64,000 nt of DNA from CAZBBC01 sp964489835 (GTDB lineage: Bacteria > Calditrichota > Calditrichia > JAJRVZ01). The translations under genes and the position numbers were made by a program. Below the pieces are notes generated by a model. The model was not told the origin of the DNA. It saw only the letters and a program-made list of their open reading frames with translations, and made no database searches. Position 1 is the stretch's first letter. Each line of letters starts with the position of its first letter. The stretch lies in assembly GCA_964489835.1 (NCBI GenBank), contig CAZBBC010000005.1, positions 27,897-91,896 of the forward strand, read 5' to 3'. Below are positions 17,574-25,871 of the stretch, one piece after another.

Positions 17574-19661
17574 ATGGCCATCTTAAGCAAAGAAAAACAG
17601 CTTAAGAAAGAGCTGTCGTTATTCAACATTTATACCATTGCCACTGGAGCCACCATTGCCTCTGGTTTCTTTCTGTTACCGGGTTTGGCCTATGCCCAGG
17701 CTGGTCCAGCCATGGTGCTTAGCTATCTGATAGCGGCAATCCCGGTTATTCCGGCCTTGTTCAGCACATCTGAACTTTCGACAGCAATGCCGCGTGCCGG
17801 CGGCATTTATTTTTTCCTGGACCGCAGTATGGGGCCGCTAATGGGCACCATTGGTGGTATAGGAACCTGGCTGGCTCTGATACTGAAAACAGCTTTTGCA
17901 TTGGTGGGTATTGGTGCCTATATGCGTTTGTTCTTACCTCAAATTCCAATGTTACCACTGGCTGCTTTTTTCGCCATTCTTTTTGGTATCGTCAATCTTT
18001 TAGGTGTAAAAAAAGCCGGTATCTTTCAGGGTATATTTGTTATAGGCCTGTTGCTGCTTCTGGGCCTATTTTCAGGAATCGGTTTAACATATTTGAATTT
18101 CCAGAATTTCAATGGTTTTTTTGACAAGGGATTCAATTCAATATTTGCTACCGCCGGTCTTGTTTATGTCAGTTATATCGGGCTTTCTAAGATCGCCAGT
18201 GTTTCTGAAGAAGTTAAAAATCCGGATAAAACGATACCCTTGGCAATGTTTCTGGCACTGGGCACGGCGATTTTGGTATATACTATTGGTACTTTGGTTA
18301 TGATCGAAGTGATACCGGCCGAAAAATTAACCAACGATCTGACACCGGTAGCCTCCGCGGCCGAAATTATGATAGGAGAGTGGGGCGCGATCTTGATGAC
18401 CACCGCTGCAATCTTGGCTTTTTTATCAGTAGCAAATGCAGGAATTCTCAGTTGTTCACGCTATCCGCTGGCGATGAGCCGTGACCATCTAATGCCCCGT
18501 TTTTTGCGCTCTTTCAGTAAACAAAAAACGCCAAAATACGCTATCCTGATCACCGTAATATTTATTTTACTGATGCTCTTACTCCTTGATCCCGCAAAGA
18601 TTGCTAAACTGGCCGGTGCCTTCCAGTTACTTCTTTTTGCACTGCTTTCACTTGCTGTTATTGTCATGAGGGAAAGCCGATTAGATTCTTATGATCCCGG
18701 ATTCCGTTCCCCCTTATATCCATGGATGCAAATTTTTGGGATGATTGCTCCCTGTTGGCTGATCATTGAAATGGGCTGGTTTCCGTCTATTTTTGCACTG
18801 GCATTGGTTGGATTGGGCACATTTTGGTATTTTTATTATGGAAAGAAAAGGGTCGTCAGGGACGGTGCCATTTACCATATTTTTGCCCGTCTTGGTCAGC
18901 GACAGTTCGAAGGTCTTGATATTGAATTGAGAAGCATTTTAAAAGAAAAGGGTTTGCGTGATAAGGATCCGTTTGATGCTGTCGTTGCCAGTTCTGTATT
19001 TATTGATATTAATGAAAAAACTTCTTTTGAAGAAATCGTAAAAAAGGCCTCCTCAAGTTTATCAAAAAAATTTCACTGCGATGCCAAACTATTAGAAAGA
19101 TCATTTATGGAGGGTACCCAAGTAGGGGCAACTCCGGTTTCACACGGTACCGCACTCCCGCACCTTCGTATTCAGGGAATGCCGCATTCTGAAATGATCA
19201 TGGTTCGCACACAGATCGGCATCACGGTTGATTTTGATACAAATCTTTTAGGGGAGCAGGATGCGGATAATCCCATATATGCATTATTCTTTTTAGCCAG
19301 CCCGGAAGATAATCCGGGGCAGCATTTACGTATCCTGGCCCAGATTGCCAGCCATGTGGATAATGAAAATTTTATTAATCAATGGCTTGATGCCAATAAT
19401 GAACAGGAATTAAAAGAGCTGCTTCTGCGGGAGGACCGGTATATCTCTTTGCAGCTGACAGCTGGTACAACAACCGAAACACTGATTAACTGTGAGATTC
19501 GAAACATTGAGCTGCCTGTGGGAAGTCTGATTGCGATCATTCACAGAAGGGGAGAAATGATAATTCCGAGAGGACAAACGGTTCTGCATGAGCATGACCG
19601 TTTAACCATTATCGGTTATCCCAAGGGTATTCAGGAATTGTACGATAAGTATTTAACCTGA
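17574..19661 (+). CDS. APC amino-acid permease fused to EIIA-like and RCK_C-like domains
   Basis: 695 residues; TTGGAG precedes the ATG. Residues about 15-425 form a 12-helix APC transporter (FNIYTIATGATIASGFFLLPG at 18-38, helix 1 with the unwound-motif glycines). Residues about 465-620 resemble a PTS EIIA (fructose/mannitol type) domain with the phospho-accepting-type histidine in SHGTALPH (H530). Residues about 640-690 look like an RCK_C/TrkA-C domain (GSLIAIIHRRGEMIIPRGQTVL). Such fusions suggest an inner-membrane amino-acid transporter gated by phosphorylation or a ligand. The final Leu-Thr and stop codon are made by the adjoining repeat element. Confidence 0.92.
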   Translation: MAILSKEKQLKKELSLFNIYTIATGATIASGFFLLPGLAYAQAGPAMVLSYLIAAIPVIPALFSTSELSTAMPRAGGIYFFLDRSMGPLMGTIGGIGTWLALILKTAFALVGIGAYMRLFLPQIPMLPLAAFFAILFGIVNLLGVKKAGIFQGIFVIGLLLLLGLFSGIGLTYLNFQNFNGFFDKGFNSIFATAGLVYVSYIGLSKIASVSEEVKNPDKTIPLAMFLALGTAILVYTIGTLVMIEVIPAEKLTNDLTPVASAAEIMIGEWGAILMTTAAILAFLSVANAGILSCSRYPLAMSRDHLMPRFLRSFSKQKTPKYAILITVIFILLMLLLLDPAKIAKLAGAFQLLLFALLSLAVIVMRESRLDSYDPGFRSPLYPWMQIFGMIAPCWLIIEMGWFPSIFALALVGLGTFWYFYYGKKRVVRDGAIYHIFARLGQRQFEGLDIELRSILKEKGLRDKDPFDAVVASSVFIDINEKTSFEEIVKKASSSLSKKFHCDAKLLERSFMEGTQVGATPVSHGTALPHLRIQGMPHSEMIMVRTQIGITVDFDTNLLGEQDADNPIYALFFLASPEDNPGQHLRILAQIASHVDNENFINQWLDANNEQELKELLLREDRYISLQLTAGTTTETLINCEIRNIELPVGSLIAIIHRRGEMIIPRGQTVLHEHDRLTIIGYPKGIQELYDKYLT

Positions 19662-19885
19662 CCTATTCATACCGCAGCGTATTGCTGCAATCCAAAAAAG
19701 AAGTCCACGGATTATCCGTCGAAGCCGGATCAGGCGCAGACTGACACGAATTAACACGGATTAAAACTAAAATAATTATTAATAAATAATAACATCGCTG
19801 CGCCGCTGCGAGAAATGAAGAATTCGAGTACCAAAAATTTTGCTAAAAAACAAAGTTTTTGGAATAATAGCATAGCGTAGCGAGA
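19653..19885. repeat. Composite intergenic repeat, copy A (forward)
   Basis: The element begins TTAACCTGACCTATTCAT, whose TGA is the permease stop codon. Next are a GCAGC/GCTGC hairpin, TCCACGGATTATCCG, ACACGAATTAACACGGATT, a GC-rich module CGCTGCGCCGCTGCGAG, and an A/T hairpin (GCTAAAAAACAAAG.. TTTTTGG) ending TAATAGCATAG. A near-identical copy is at 63464-63710, and rearranged copies are at 12026-12243, 32431-32558 and 48901-49185. Confidence 0.85.
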
Positions 19886-19925
19886 TGGGGTGGGGCAGTA
19901 ATCCACGAACTTCACGAAATTTATT

Positions 19926-20672
19926 CTATTTCCCCGGTATATTTCTATGCAGTTTCACCGGAACGACCAGTTTTTTACGCATTCGAATATTGAGCATCTC
20001 CACGCCAACCGAAAAAGCCATCGCAAAATATATATAGCCTTTTGGAACATGCACATCAAAACCTTCGACCATTAGAGTAACACCGACCAAAAGCAAAAAT
20101 GAAAGTGCAAGAATCTTGATCGTTGGGTGTGTTTCAACAAATTCTCCTAATGATTTTGCCGCGGATAGCATGACCACAACCGCCAGAACGATAGCGACCG
20201 CCATTATAGAAACGTGTTCTACCAGACCGATCGCTGTGATCACTGAATCCAGAGAAAAAACAATATCCAGAACGGTAATCTGTATCAATACCATTCCCAC
20301 ACTGGTTGCAGCAACTTTGGGGTGCCTATTTTCTTTACCTTCTAAACTATGGTGAATCTCATGGGTCGCTTTTGCCAGAAGAAAGAGACCGCCTCCGATC
20401 AGAATGATATCACGTCCTGAAATTGCCTGGCTAAATACCGAGAACCATGGTTTGGTTAACCCCATCACCCAGGAAATGGAAAACAACAGGGCCAGGCGGG
20501 CAATCATCGCAAGGCTGAGCCCAATTTTTCTCGCAGACGCCTGTTGATTTCGTGGGAGCCGGCCCACAAGAATTGAGATAAATATAATATTATCGATGCC
20601 CAAAACAATCTCTAAGGCAATTAATGTACCTAAAGCAATCCATCCCTCGGGGCTTGCTATCCATTCAAACAT
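19926..20672 (-). CDS. TerC-family integral membrane protein
   Basis: 248 residues; CGGAG lies upstream of the ATG. It has seven or more hydrophobic helices with the family motifs LEIVLGIDNIIFISIL (20-35) and DIVFSLDSVITAIG in the second half, each carrying the membrane-embedded acidic residues. TerC/Alx/YgdQ proteins move metal ions (Mn2+ export in several bacteria) or support metalation of exported proteins. The basic C-terminal tail (RMRKKLVVPVK) is cytoplasmic. It stands alone between the permease fusion and a divergently transcribed outer-membrane operon. The ion is not predictable from sequence. Confidence 0.93.
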   Translation of the reverse strand: MFEWIASPEGWIALGTLIALEIVLGIDNIIFISILVGRLPRNQQASARKIGLSLAMIARLALLFSISWVMGLTKPWFSVFSQAISGRDIILIGGGLFLLAKATHEIHHSLEGKENRHPKVAATSVGMVLIQITVLDIVFSLDSVITAIGLVEHVSIMAVAIVLAVVVMLSAAKSLGEFVETHPTIKILALSFLLLVGVTLMVEGFDVHVPKGYIYFAMAFSVGVEMLNIRMRKKLVVPVKLHRNIPGK

Positions 20673-20860
20673 TTAATACTCCGATTTTAAAGGTATAATA
20701 ATTTTAATTATGAATTAACACATAATCTTAATAAATTTATTACTCCTATATACAAAATATAATGAAAAATTTTAATGTTAGATAAAATCTGCTATAAGAA
20801 ATATAAAAACTTTCTTTCCTGATTTTCGTAAGAACAGAAAAAATCGAAAACATCTTCAGT

Positions 20861-21940
20861 GTGAAAAAAATTCAACTGGTATTTCATACTTTTAGTATGA
20901 TATGGTTATTTTCTGTCCAGGCCATTTCTGCAGAGAATCTAATTCAGGATACCTTGTTTGTATCCTTTTCTGAACAGAATGATATTAGTTTCCTAAATTC
21001 CCTTATCGATACGGTCATCGATGCCAGAAAACTGGATCCCCACTATCTTGGAAATTATGAGATTAACAAATACTGGATCATACCGGTTGACTTGCTCATT
21101 TATACCGAACATCCACTTTCTGAAAACTTTAAAAATATTGCCGGTCAACTCAAATCCAAGAGCACAGAAAAATTAAAAATAGTCATTGAAAAATTTTGGT
21201 TATCGAAAATGACAAATAGCCTGATCTATCCTCATTATAGGATAGATGCATCGGTTCAACTATATGATATGAGCAGTCAACTTCAACCAGCAATGAAGGG
21301 CCAATTGTTATATGAAGTGATATATCGGGAACCTTTATTCAAAGATGACCTGAAGGAGGGATTTGAATCAGTTATACGAATCTGGGAAAATGACTTTGCA
21401 GACGATCTCGAAAAAGTAACACAGGATAGTTTTTCATCCTCCGATCCAAATATGACAAATTTTCGTAAAGAGTTGAAAGAGATAAAATGGATCAACCTGA
21501 TGGCAGGTATTGATTATATTTTTAGTTATCATGAAAGATTTATCGATGGGGAATTATTATTTTCACATCGAGAATCCAGAAGTGTATTATTCCGAAGTGG
21601 ATATGGGCTTCGCTACCGCAGGTCAGAGAAATTTGAATCCATTGAATTTGGCAGTTCAGTGGATTACCTGTTTTATCGATTTAATAATAATTTCCAAATG
21701 CAATTCAAATCACAGATATTAATCGGAGTAAACCGTTGGAAAGATTATAAAACATACGATCATAAATTCTATGATGCGATCATTCTTGATTTTGCCTTTA
21801 ATCAAAAAGTGACTTTTAATCCTCTGGACCGGAATTCTCTGCTGGTTGGATTCGGTTTATCCGAAGATATGTCTTATATATATTCACGGGGATTTAATAT
21901 CCAGTTTGGATTTTTAATCTCTTTGGGACTGAAACTATGA
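20861..21940 (+). CDS. Putative outer-membrane protein, first gene of a TonB-receptor operon
   Basis: 359 residues from a GTG start. The signal peptide ends near AISAEN (residue 24). The C-terminal half alternates charged/polar and aromatic residues (GYGLRYRRSEKFESIEFG, NFQMQFKSQILIGVNRW) and ends FGFLISLGLKL, as outer-membrane barrels often do. The stop overlaps the start of the TonB-dependent receptor gene by four bases (ATGA), so the two are translationally coupled. No family is recognised. It may form part of an uptake or sensing complex with the receptor and the downstream lipoprotein. Confidence 0.8.
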   Translation: MKKIQLVFHTFSMIWLFSVQAISAENLIQDTLFVSFSEQNDISFLNSLIDTVIDARKLDPHYLGNYEINKYWIIPVDLLIYTEHPLSENFKNIAGQLKSKSTEKLKIVIEKFWLSKMTNSLIYPHYRIDASVQLYDMSSQLQPAMKGQLLYEVIYREPLFKDDLKEGFESVIRIWENDFADDLEKVTQDSFSSSDPNMTNFRKELKEIKWINLMAGIDYIFSYHERFIDGELLFSHRESRSVLFRSGYGLRYRRSEKFESIEFGSSVDYLFYRFNNNFQMQFKSQILIGVNRWKDYKTYDHKFYDAIILDFAFNQKVTFNPLDRNSLLVGFGLSEDMSYIYSRGFNIQFGFLISLGLKL

Positions 21941-24309
21941 AAATCTGTTTATACTTAACCTTACTGGTATTTCTACCGGCAGCTTTTCTTATGGCTCAGA
22001 GCTATACAGTCTCGGGGTATGTGATTGATGGTGAGACAGGAGAAACGCTCATCGGGGTGAATGTTGTTGCTCCGGGAGAAAAAAAAGGGGCAGCTTCAGA
22101 TAATAATGGATATTTCTGGATATCAGATCTCTTACCGGGTAACTATTCTCTGGAATTTTCATATATCGGATATGCGACTAAGAAAGTTGAGATTGTTGTT
22201 CAAAATCAGAGTATGATTTTGGACGAAATCGCCCTGGTACCGGAAGAACTTCTACTTGATGAAATCACCGTAACAGCCCAGAACTCAGAATTGGTTGATC
22301 CGGAAATTGAAACAAGCCCGATTCAGATCACACAGGATGCTATTAGGAATATTCCGGCTGTGAATAAAGATCTGTTTAAATCGTTAAAATATTTTCCCGG
22401 TGTGGAGGGCCTTGATCCATTATCTCAACTTTACGCAGTACGCGGGAGCGATTCTGGTGAAAATCTGGTTCTGCTGGATGGAATTACAATTTATAATCCC
22501 TATCATTTTGTTACCGGCACTAGTCTTTTTAATGTGTATGCCCTGAAGAAAGCGGAAATGCTGGTGGGAGGTTTCGGTGCTGAATATGGCGGGCGGAATT
22601 CTTCCGTTCTCTATATTACATCACGTGAAGGAAATAGTAAAAGTCTGCATGGGGAGATTGAACCAACTACTACAATGACTAAAGCGGCTTTTGATTTTCC
22701 AATCGGGGAAAAACTCACCATGATGGTCTCCGGCCGATATTATTATAATTTAATCGCCCGTTTTCTGATGTCTACACCCAATTATTTTTATGATACGAAT
22801 ATCTCTTTAAATTGGAAAATTAATGCCTATAACCGGGTGAATTTACGGTATTTTCAATCGAGAGATTATATGGATTATAGCTTTTCCCGTTTGTCACATT
22901 ATTTCAAGGCGATGCTTGATAATGAAGAGAGAGAGATTTTCGATAATTATGACATAATCTTCAATACAATTTGGAATAATCACGCCCTATCATTCTCACT
23001 TAAATCAATTATCAGTCCGGCAGTTTATCTGGAGACACAATTATCGGGATCATTTTTTTCTGCGGAAAATCGCACGGCATTTGAATTTCAATACACCGAT
23101 GACGAGGATAATAAAACCGTTGAGTTAAGGTATGATACAGATATTCAGAACAAAATCAGTGATCTGGGTGCAAATATTATATTAAATGTCAATTTGTATT
23201 CTGCCAATGCAATCAAACTCGGATTGAAATATAATCAATATCGATTTAACAATGATATACGGATTAATTCTCTGGAGGAGGGTCTGGTAACCCGCAAACC
23301 AGATTTAATTTCCACTTTTGTTGAAGATAAAATTACACTTGGAAACTTTTCCATCCGCCCCGGTATACGTTTTTCAAAGTTTGGATATGCGGATCAGTGG
23401 TATCAGGAACCTCGCCTAAATGCGGTTGTAAAATTTAGGGATGATTATAAACTAAAATTTGCCTGGGGACAGTATTATCAGTACATCATTAGTATTAATT
23501 CTCAGGAATACGAATTAAGTCAGTTTTTAGATTACTATTACCCTTTAAGATTAAAAAGTCCAGGCGCATCCACCCATTATATTTTTGGTATGGAGAAAGC
23601 ACTCTTAGAAGTGTTATATGTATCTGTGAATTGCTATTATAAGAATCTATCCCGTGTTTATACCTTCGATTATAACGCCAGTGAGCTCGACATATTTCAT
23701 TTTTCGGACAAGCTAAAGGAAGGATCCGGAAAATCTTATGGGATCGAGCTGTTTGTAAGAGGCAGATGGAACAATTTGTCCGGCTGGTTGAGCTATGGTC
23801 TAAGCCGGTCCACCCGATCCTATCCGCATATTATGAAGGGAAAAGATTTTCTGTTTGATTATAACAGAACGCATTCTTTGAAAGCTTTTGGACATTACCA
23901 GGTCAATCCGTCTCTTTCGTTTAGTGCTACATGTTGTCTCCTGTCCGGCGTACCCAGGACCTTAGAATCCGGGATAAAATCTTATTTTTATTATGATCCT
24001 CAGAGTAATCAATACTCCTACTATTTCACCTATATTAATAATGTTAAGAATAATGGGAGAATGCCCTGTATATTAGATCTGGATCTGGGGATGAAGAAAC
24101 ATCTTCGTACCGGTTTCGGGGCAGAGTTAGCTGATTTTTTAGGTGCCAGCGAATCATATGTTAATATTGCTCTGGAAAATATTCTTTTCTTTTTGCATAG
24201 AAATGTCATTTATTATTTCCCAATCGAGATCGATAACTCGGTTGAGCTTTATGGATTAGGAACCAATTATTTCCCGATGATTAGTGCCGGATATACGGTT
24301 AAATTTTAA
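21937..24309 (+). CDS. TonB-dependent receptor with carboxypeptidase-regulatory-like domain
   Basis: 790 residues. After a signal peptide (about 1-20) comes a CarboxypepD_reg-like beta-sandwich (YTVSGYVIDGETGETLIGVN through the early 90s), then a plug domain (NIPAVNKDLFKSLKYFPGV, VRGSDSGENLVLLDG, about 110-225) and a beta barrel ending in SAGYTVKF, with a C-terminal Phe. The architecture is that of FCB-group outer-membrane receptors for large or complex nutrients. No separate SusD-like gene follows; instead a DUF4249-like lipoprotein is encoded 144 bp downstream. The substrate is unknown. Confidence 0.93.
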   Translation: MKICLYLTLLVFLPAAFLMAQSYTVSGYVIDGETGETLIGVNVVAPGEKKGAASDNNGYFWISDLLPGNYSLEFSYIGYATKKVEIVVQNQSMILDEIALVPEELLLDEITVTAQNSELVDPEIETSPIQITQDAIRNIPAVNKDLFKSLKYFPGVEGLDPLSQLYAVRGSDSGENLVLLDGITIYNPYHFVTGTSLFNVYALKKAEMLVGGFGAEYGGRNSSVLYITSREGNSKSLHGEIEPTTTMTKAAFDFPIGEKLTMMVSGRYYYNLIARFLMSTPNYFYDTNISLNWKINAYNRVNLRYFQSRDYMDYSFSRLSHYFKAMLDNEEREIFDNYDIIFNTIWNNHALSFSLKSIISPAVYLETQLSGSFFSAENRTAFEFQYTDDEDNKTVELRYDTDIQNKISDLGANIILNVNLYSANAIKLGLKYNQYRFNNDIRINSLEEGLVTRKPDLISTFVEDKITLGNFSIRPGIRFSKFGYADQWYQEPRLNAVVKFRDDYKLKFAWGQYYQYIISINSQEYELSQFLDYYYPLRLKSPGASTHYIFGMEKALLEVLYVSVNCYYKNLSRVYTFDYNASELDIFHFSDKLKEGSGKSYGIELFVRGRWNNLSGWLSYGLSRSTRSYPHIMKGKDFLFDYNRTHSLKAFGHYQVNPSLSFSATCCLLSGVPRTLESGIKSYFYYDPQSNQYSYYFTYINNVKNNGRMPCILDLDLGMKKHLRTGFGAELADFLGASESYVNIALENILFFLHRNVIYYFPIEIDNSVELYGLGTNYFPMISAGYTVKF

Positions 24310-24453
24310 ATGTATATTTATTATAAGATGGATTTAAAATGAAAAATATTACTTGTAAATAAAAACTCCAGACATAATTGATGAGATTTTACAAAGTAAT
24401 AAGAGATATCCAAAATATATCTGAAGTGAAAAATAAAATACAATGACTAAAAG

Positions 24454-25266
24454 ATGAATAAATTAAACAGTAAATATTTCATTATTGTACCTTTTGTAAC
24501 ATTCCTAATGATTGCTTGCGATTTGCCGTGGAATCCCGGACCACAGCCCACTTACTTTGATACTCATGACTTTCAACCCGGTCTAAATGTATTGGGTATC
24601 ATTCGACCAGGCACAACCAAGGGTCTACCCCAATCTTTTGTTCATCTGGAAAAATCTCATGCCTATCTTGATTTCCCGGATTCGCTGGAGGTCAAAGATG
24701 CCAAAGTTCAATTATATCTTTATCATGAAAGTACGATCATCGATAGTACTTTATTAATATATACGGACTTTGGAGGATTATTTTTAAAACATGAATATCG
24801 CCATTGGCAATTGGAATCGGCAAATTCCACACTTGGCGGACAAACTTATGGTATTTCCTGCAAGAAATCAGGGTATCCGGCATTGACCGCGATTACAACC
24901 GTTCCCCTGGTCCCAGTCATCCAAAACGATAGCATATCTATTAATGCCGGCCAATGTGAATTTACCCTCCTGAGAGATACCAGAGTTGGTGCCTATGATA
25001 TATATTTAATTTTTGGAAAAAAACAGTATTATAAGCGGTTGCTTCCATCTGGGGTCGGAAACACTGCGGTGAAGATTTATTTGGAAAACGATTCTGTCAA
25101 GGAAGGAAAATTGGTTATTTATGCCTATGATCTAAAATTATCAGAGTATATCACATATAATATTGTTATTAAACCACAGACCTATCAATCAAACTACAGT
25201 ACAGTTAATAACGGTTATGGTTGTTTTGGCTCATTGAATCTTCTTGAAAAAACACTGACATTTTAA
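24454..25266 (+). CDS. DUF4249-like lipoprotein
   Basis: 270 residues. The signal peptide ends in MIACD (C22), a lipobox. It has the features I associate with DUF4249 proteins of Bacteroidota: an early GLNVLGIIRPG segment, strings of beta strands with an AKVQLYLY strand, and a near-terminal NNGYGCFGSLN block. DUF4249 genes usually follow TonB-dependent receptor genes, as here, and the products are thought to be surface lipoproteins that cooperate with the receptor. The ligand is unknown. Assignment to the family is by pattern only. Confidence 0.82.
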   Translation: MNKLNSKYFIIVPFVTFLMIACDLPWNPGPQPTYFDTHDFQPGLNVLGIIRPGTTKGLPQSFVHLEKSHAYLDFPDSLEVKDAKVQLYLYHESTIIDSTLLIYTDFGGLFLKHEYRHWQLESANSTLGGQTYGISCKKSGYPALTAITTVPLVPVIQNDSISINAGQCEFTLLRDTRVGAYDIYLIFGKKQYYKRLLPSGVGNTAVKIYLENDSVKEGKLVIYAYDLKLSEYITYNIVIKPQTYQSNYSTVNNGYGCFGSLNLLEKTLTF

Positions 25267-25871
25267 ATTTAATTATCAGGGTAATGTTAAATAATATCCA
25301 TAAGTATTTAATATTTGTTTTTATTGAATATTGAACAAGGATTAACAATTAACGAATTTTGAAGTAAAGTTGATTTAAAAATTTTTTGCTCATTTTTCCT
25401 GGAATACCATCGAAGGCTAACAAAGAAAAACCGATTTTTATTGTAATTCGAATTATAATTAATAAATTAAGCATATTCCTTTCATACCTGCCCAGATTTT
25501 TACTGTAACTAAATTATTTAGTAAACTTCCGCTTTCGAGAATGATGACCAGCAGGTGATCGTATTTTTTAATACCCGGCATAAACAATTCTAGTATCAAT
25601 ATAAATCTGCCAATTGAATATTTAATTGTAATACTATTTTGTACGCTAACCACGAAAAATATATGGGGAAAATGGTGGGGATAAGAAGAGATTATTAAAG
25701 ATAAATGTCATGGGGCATAATGTGGAAAAATCGTAAAGGAAGAAAATATTTTATATATGGAATTATCTCAGCATAAAATTCTTTTGTCTTTTTTCTTTTG
25801 TCTTGGATTTGTTTGCAGCCTTGATCTGTGTTATGAATAGGTTAGGTTAATTAATTGAGGAGGATTTGGCC
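25267..25871. other. Non-coding stretch with one repeat terminal module
   Basis: About 600 bp of AT-rich DNA between two plus-strand genes. 25808-25856 is a reverse-oriented terminal module of the composite repeat family (TTGTTTGCAGCC, then ATGAATAGGTTAGGTTAA). A strong GAGGAGG ribosome site for the next gene is at the right end. No convincing gene was seen in either strand. Confidence 0.55.

Noticed and set aside
25459..25653. A 64-codon minus-strand frame in the gap before the heparinase-like gene
   Set aside because: No ribosome site, no recognisable domain and AT-rich composition; not enough to call a gene or a pseudogene.
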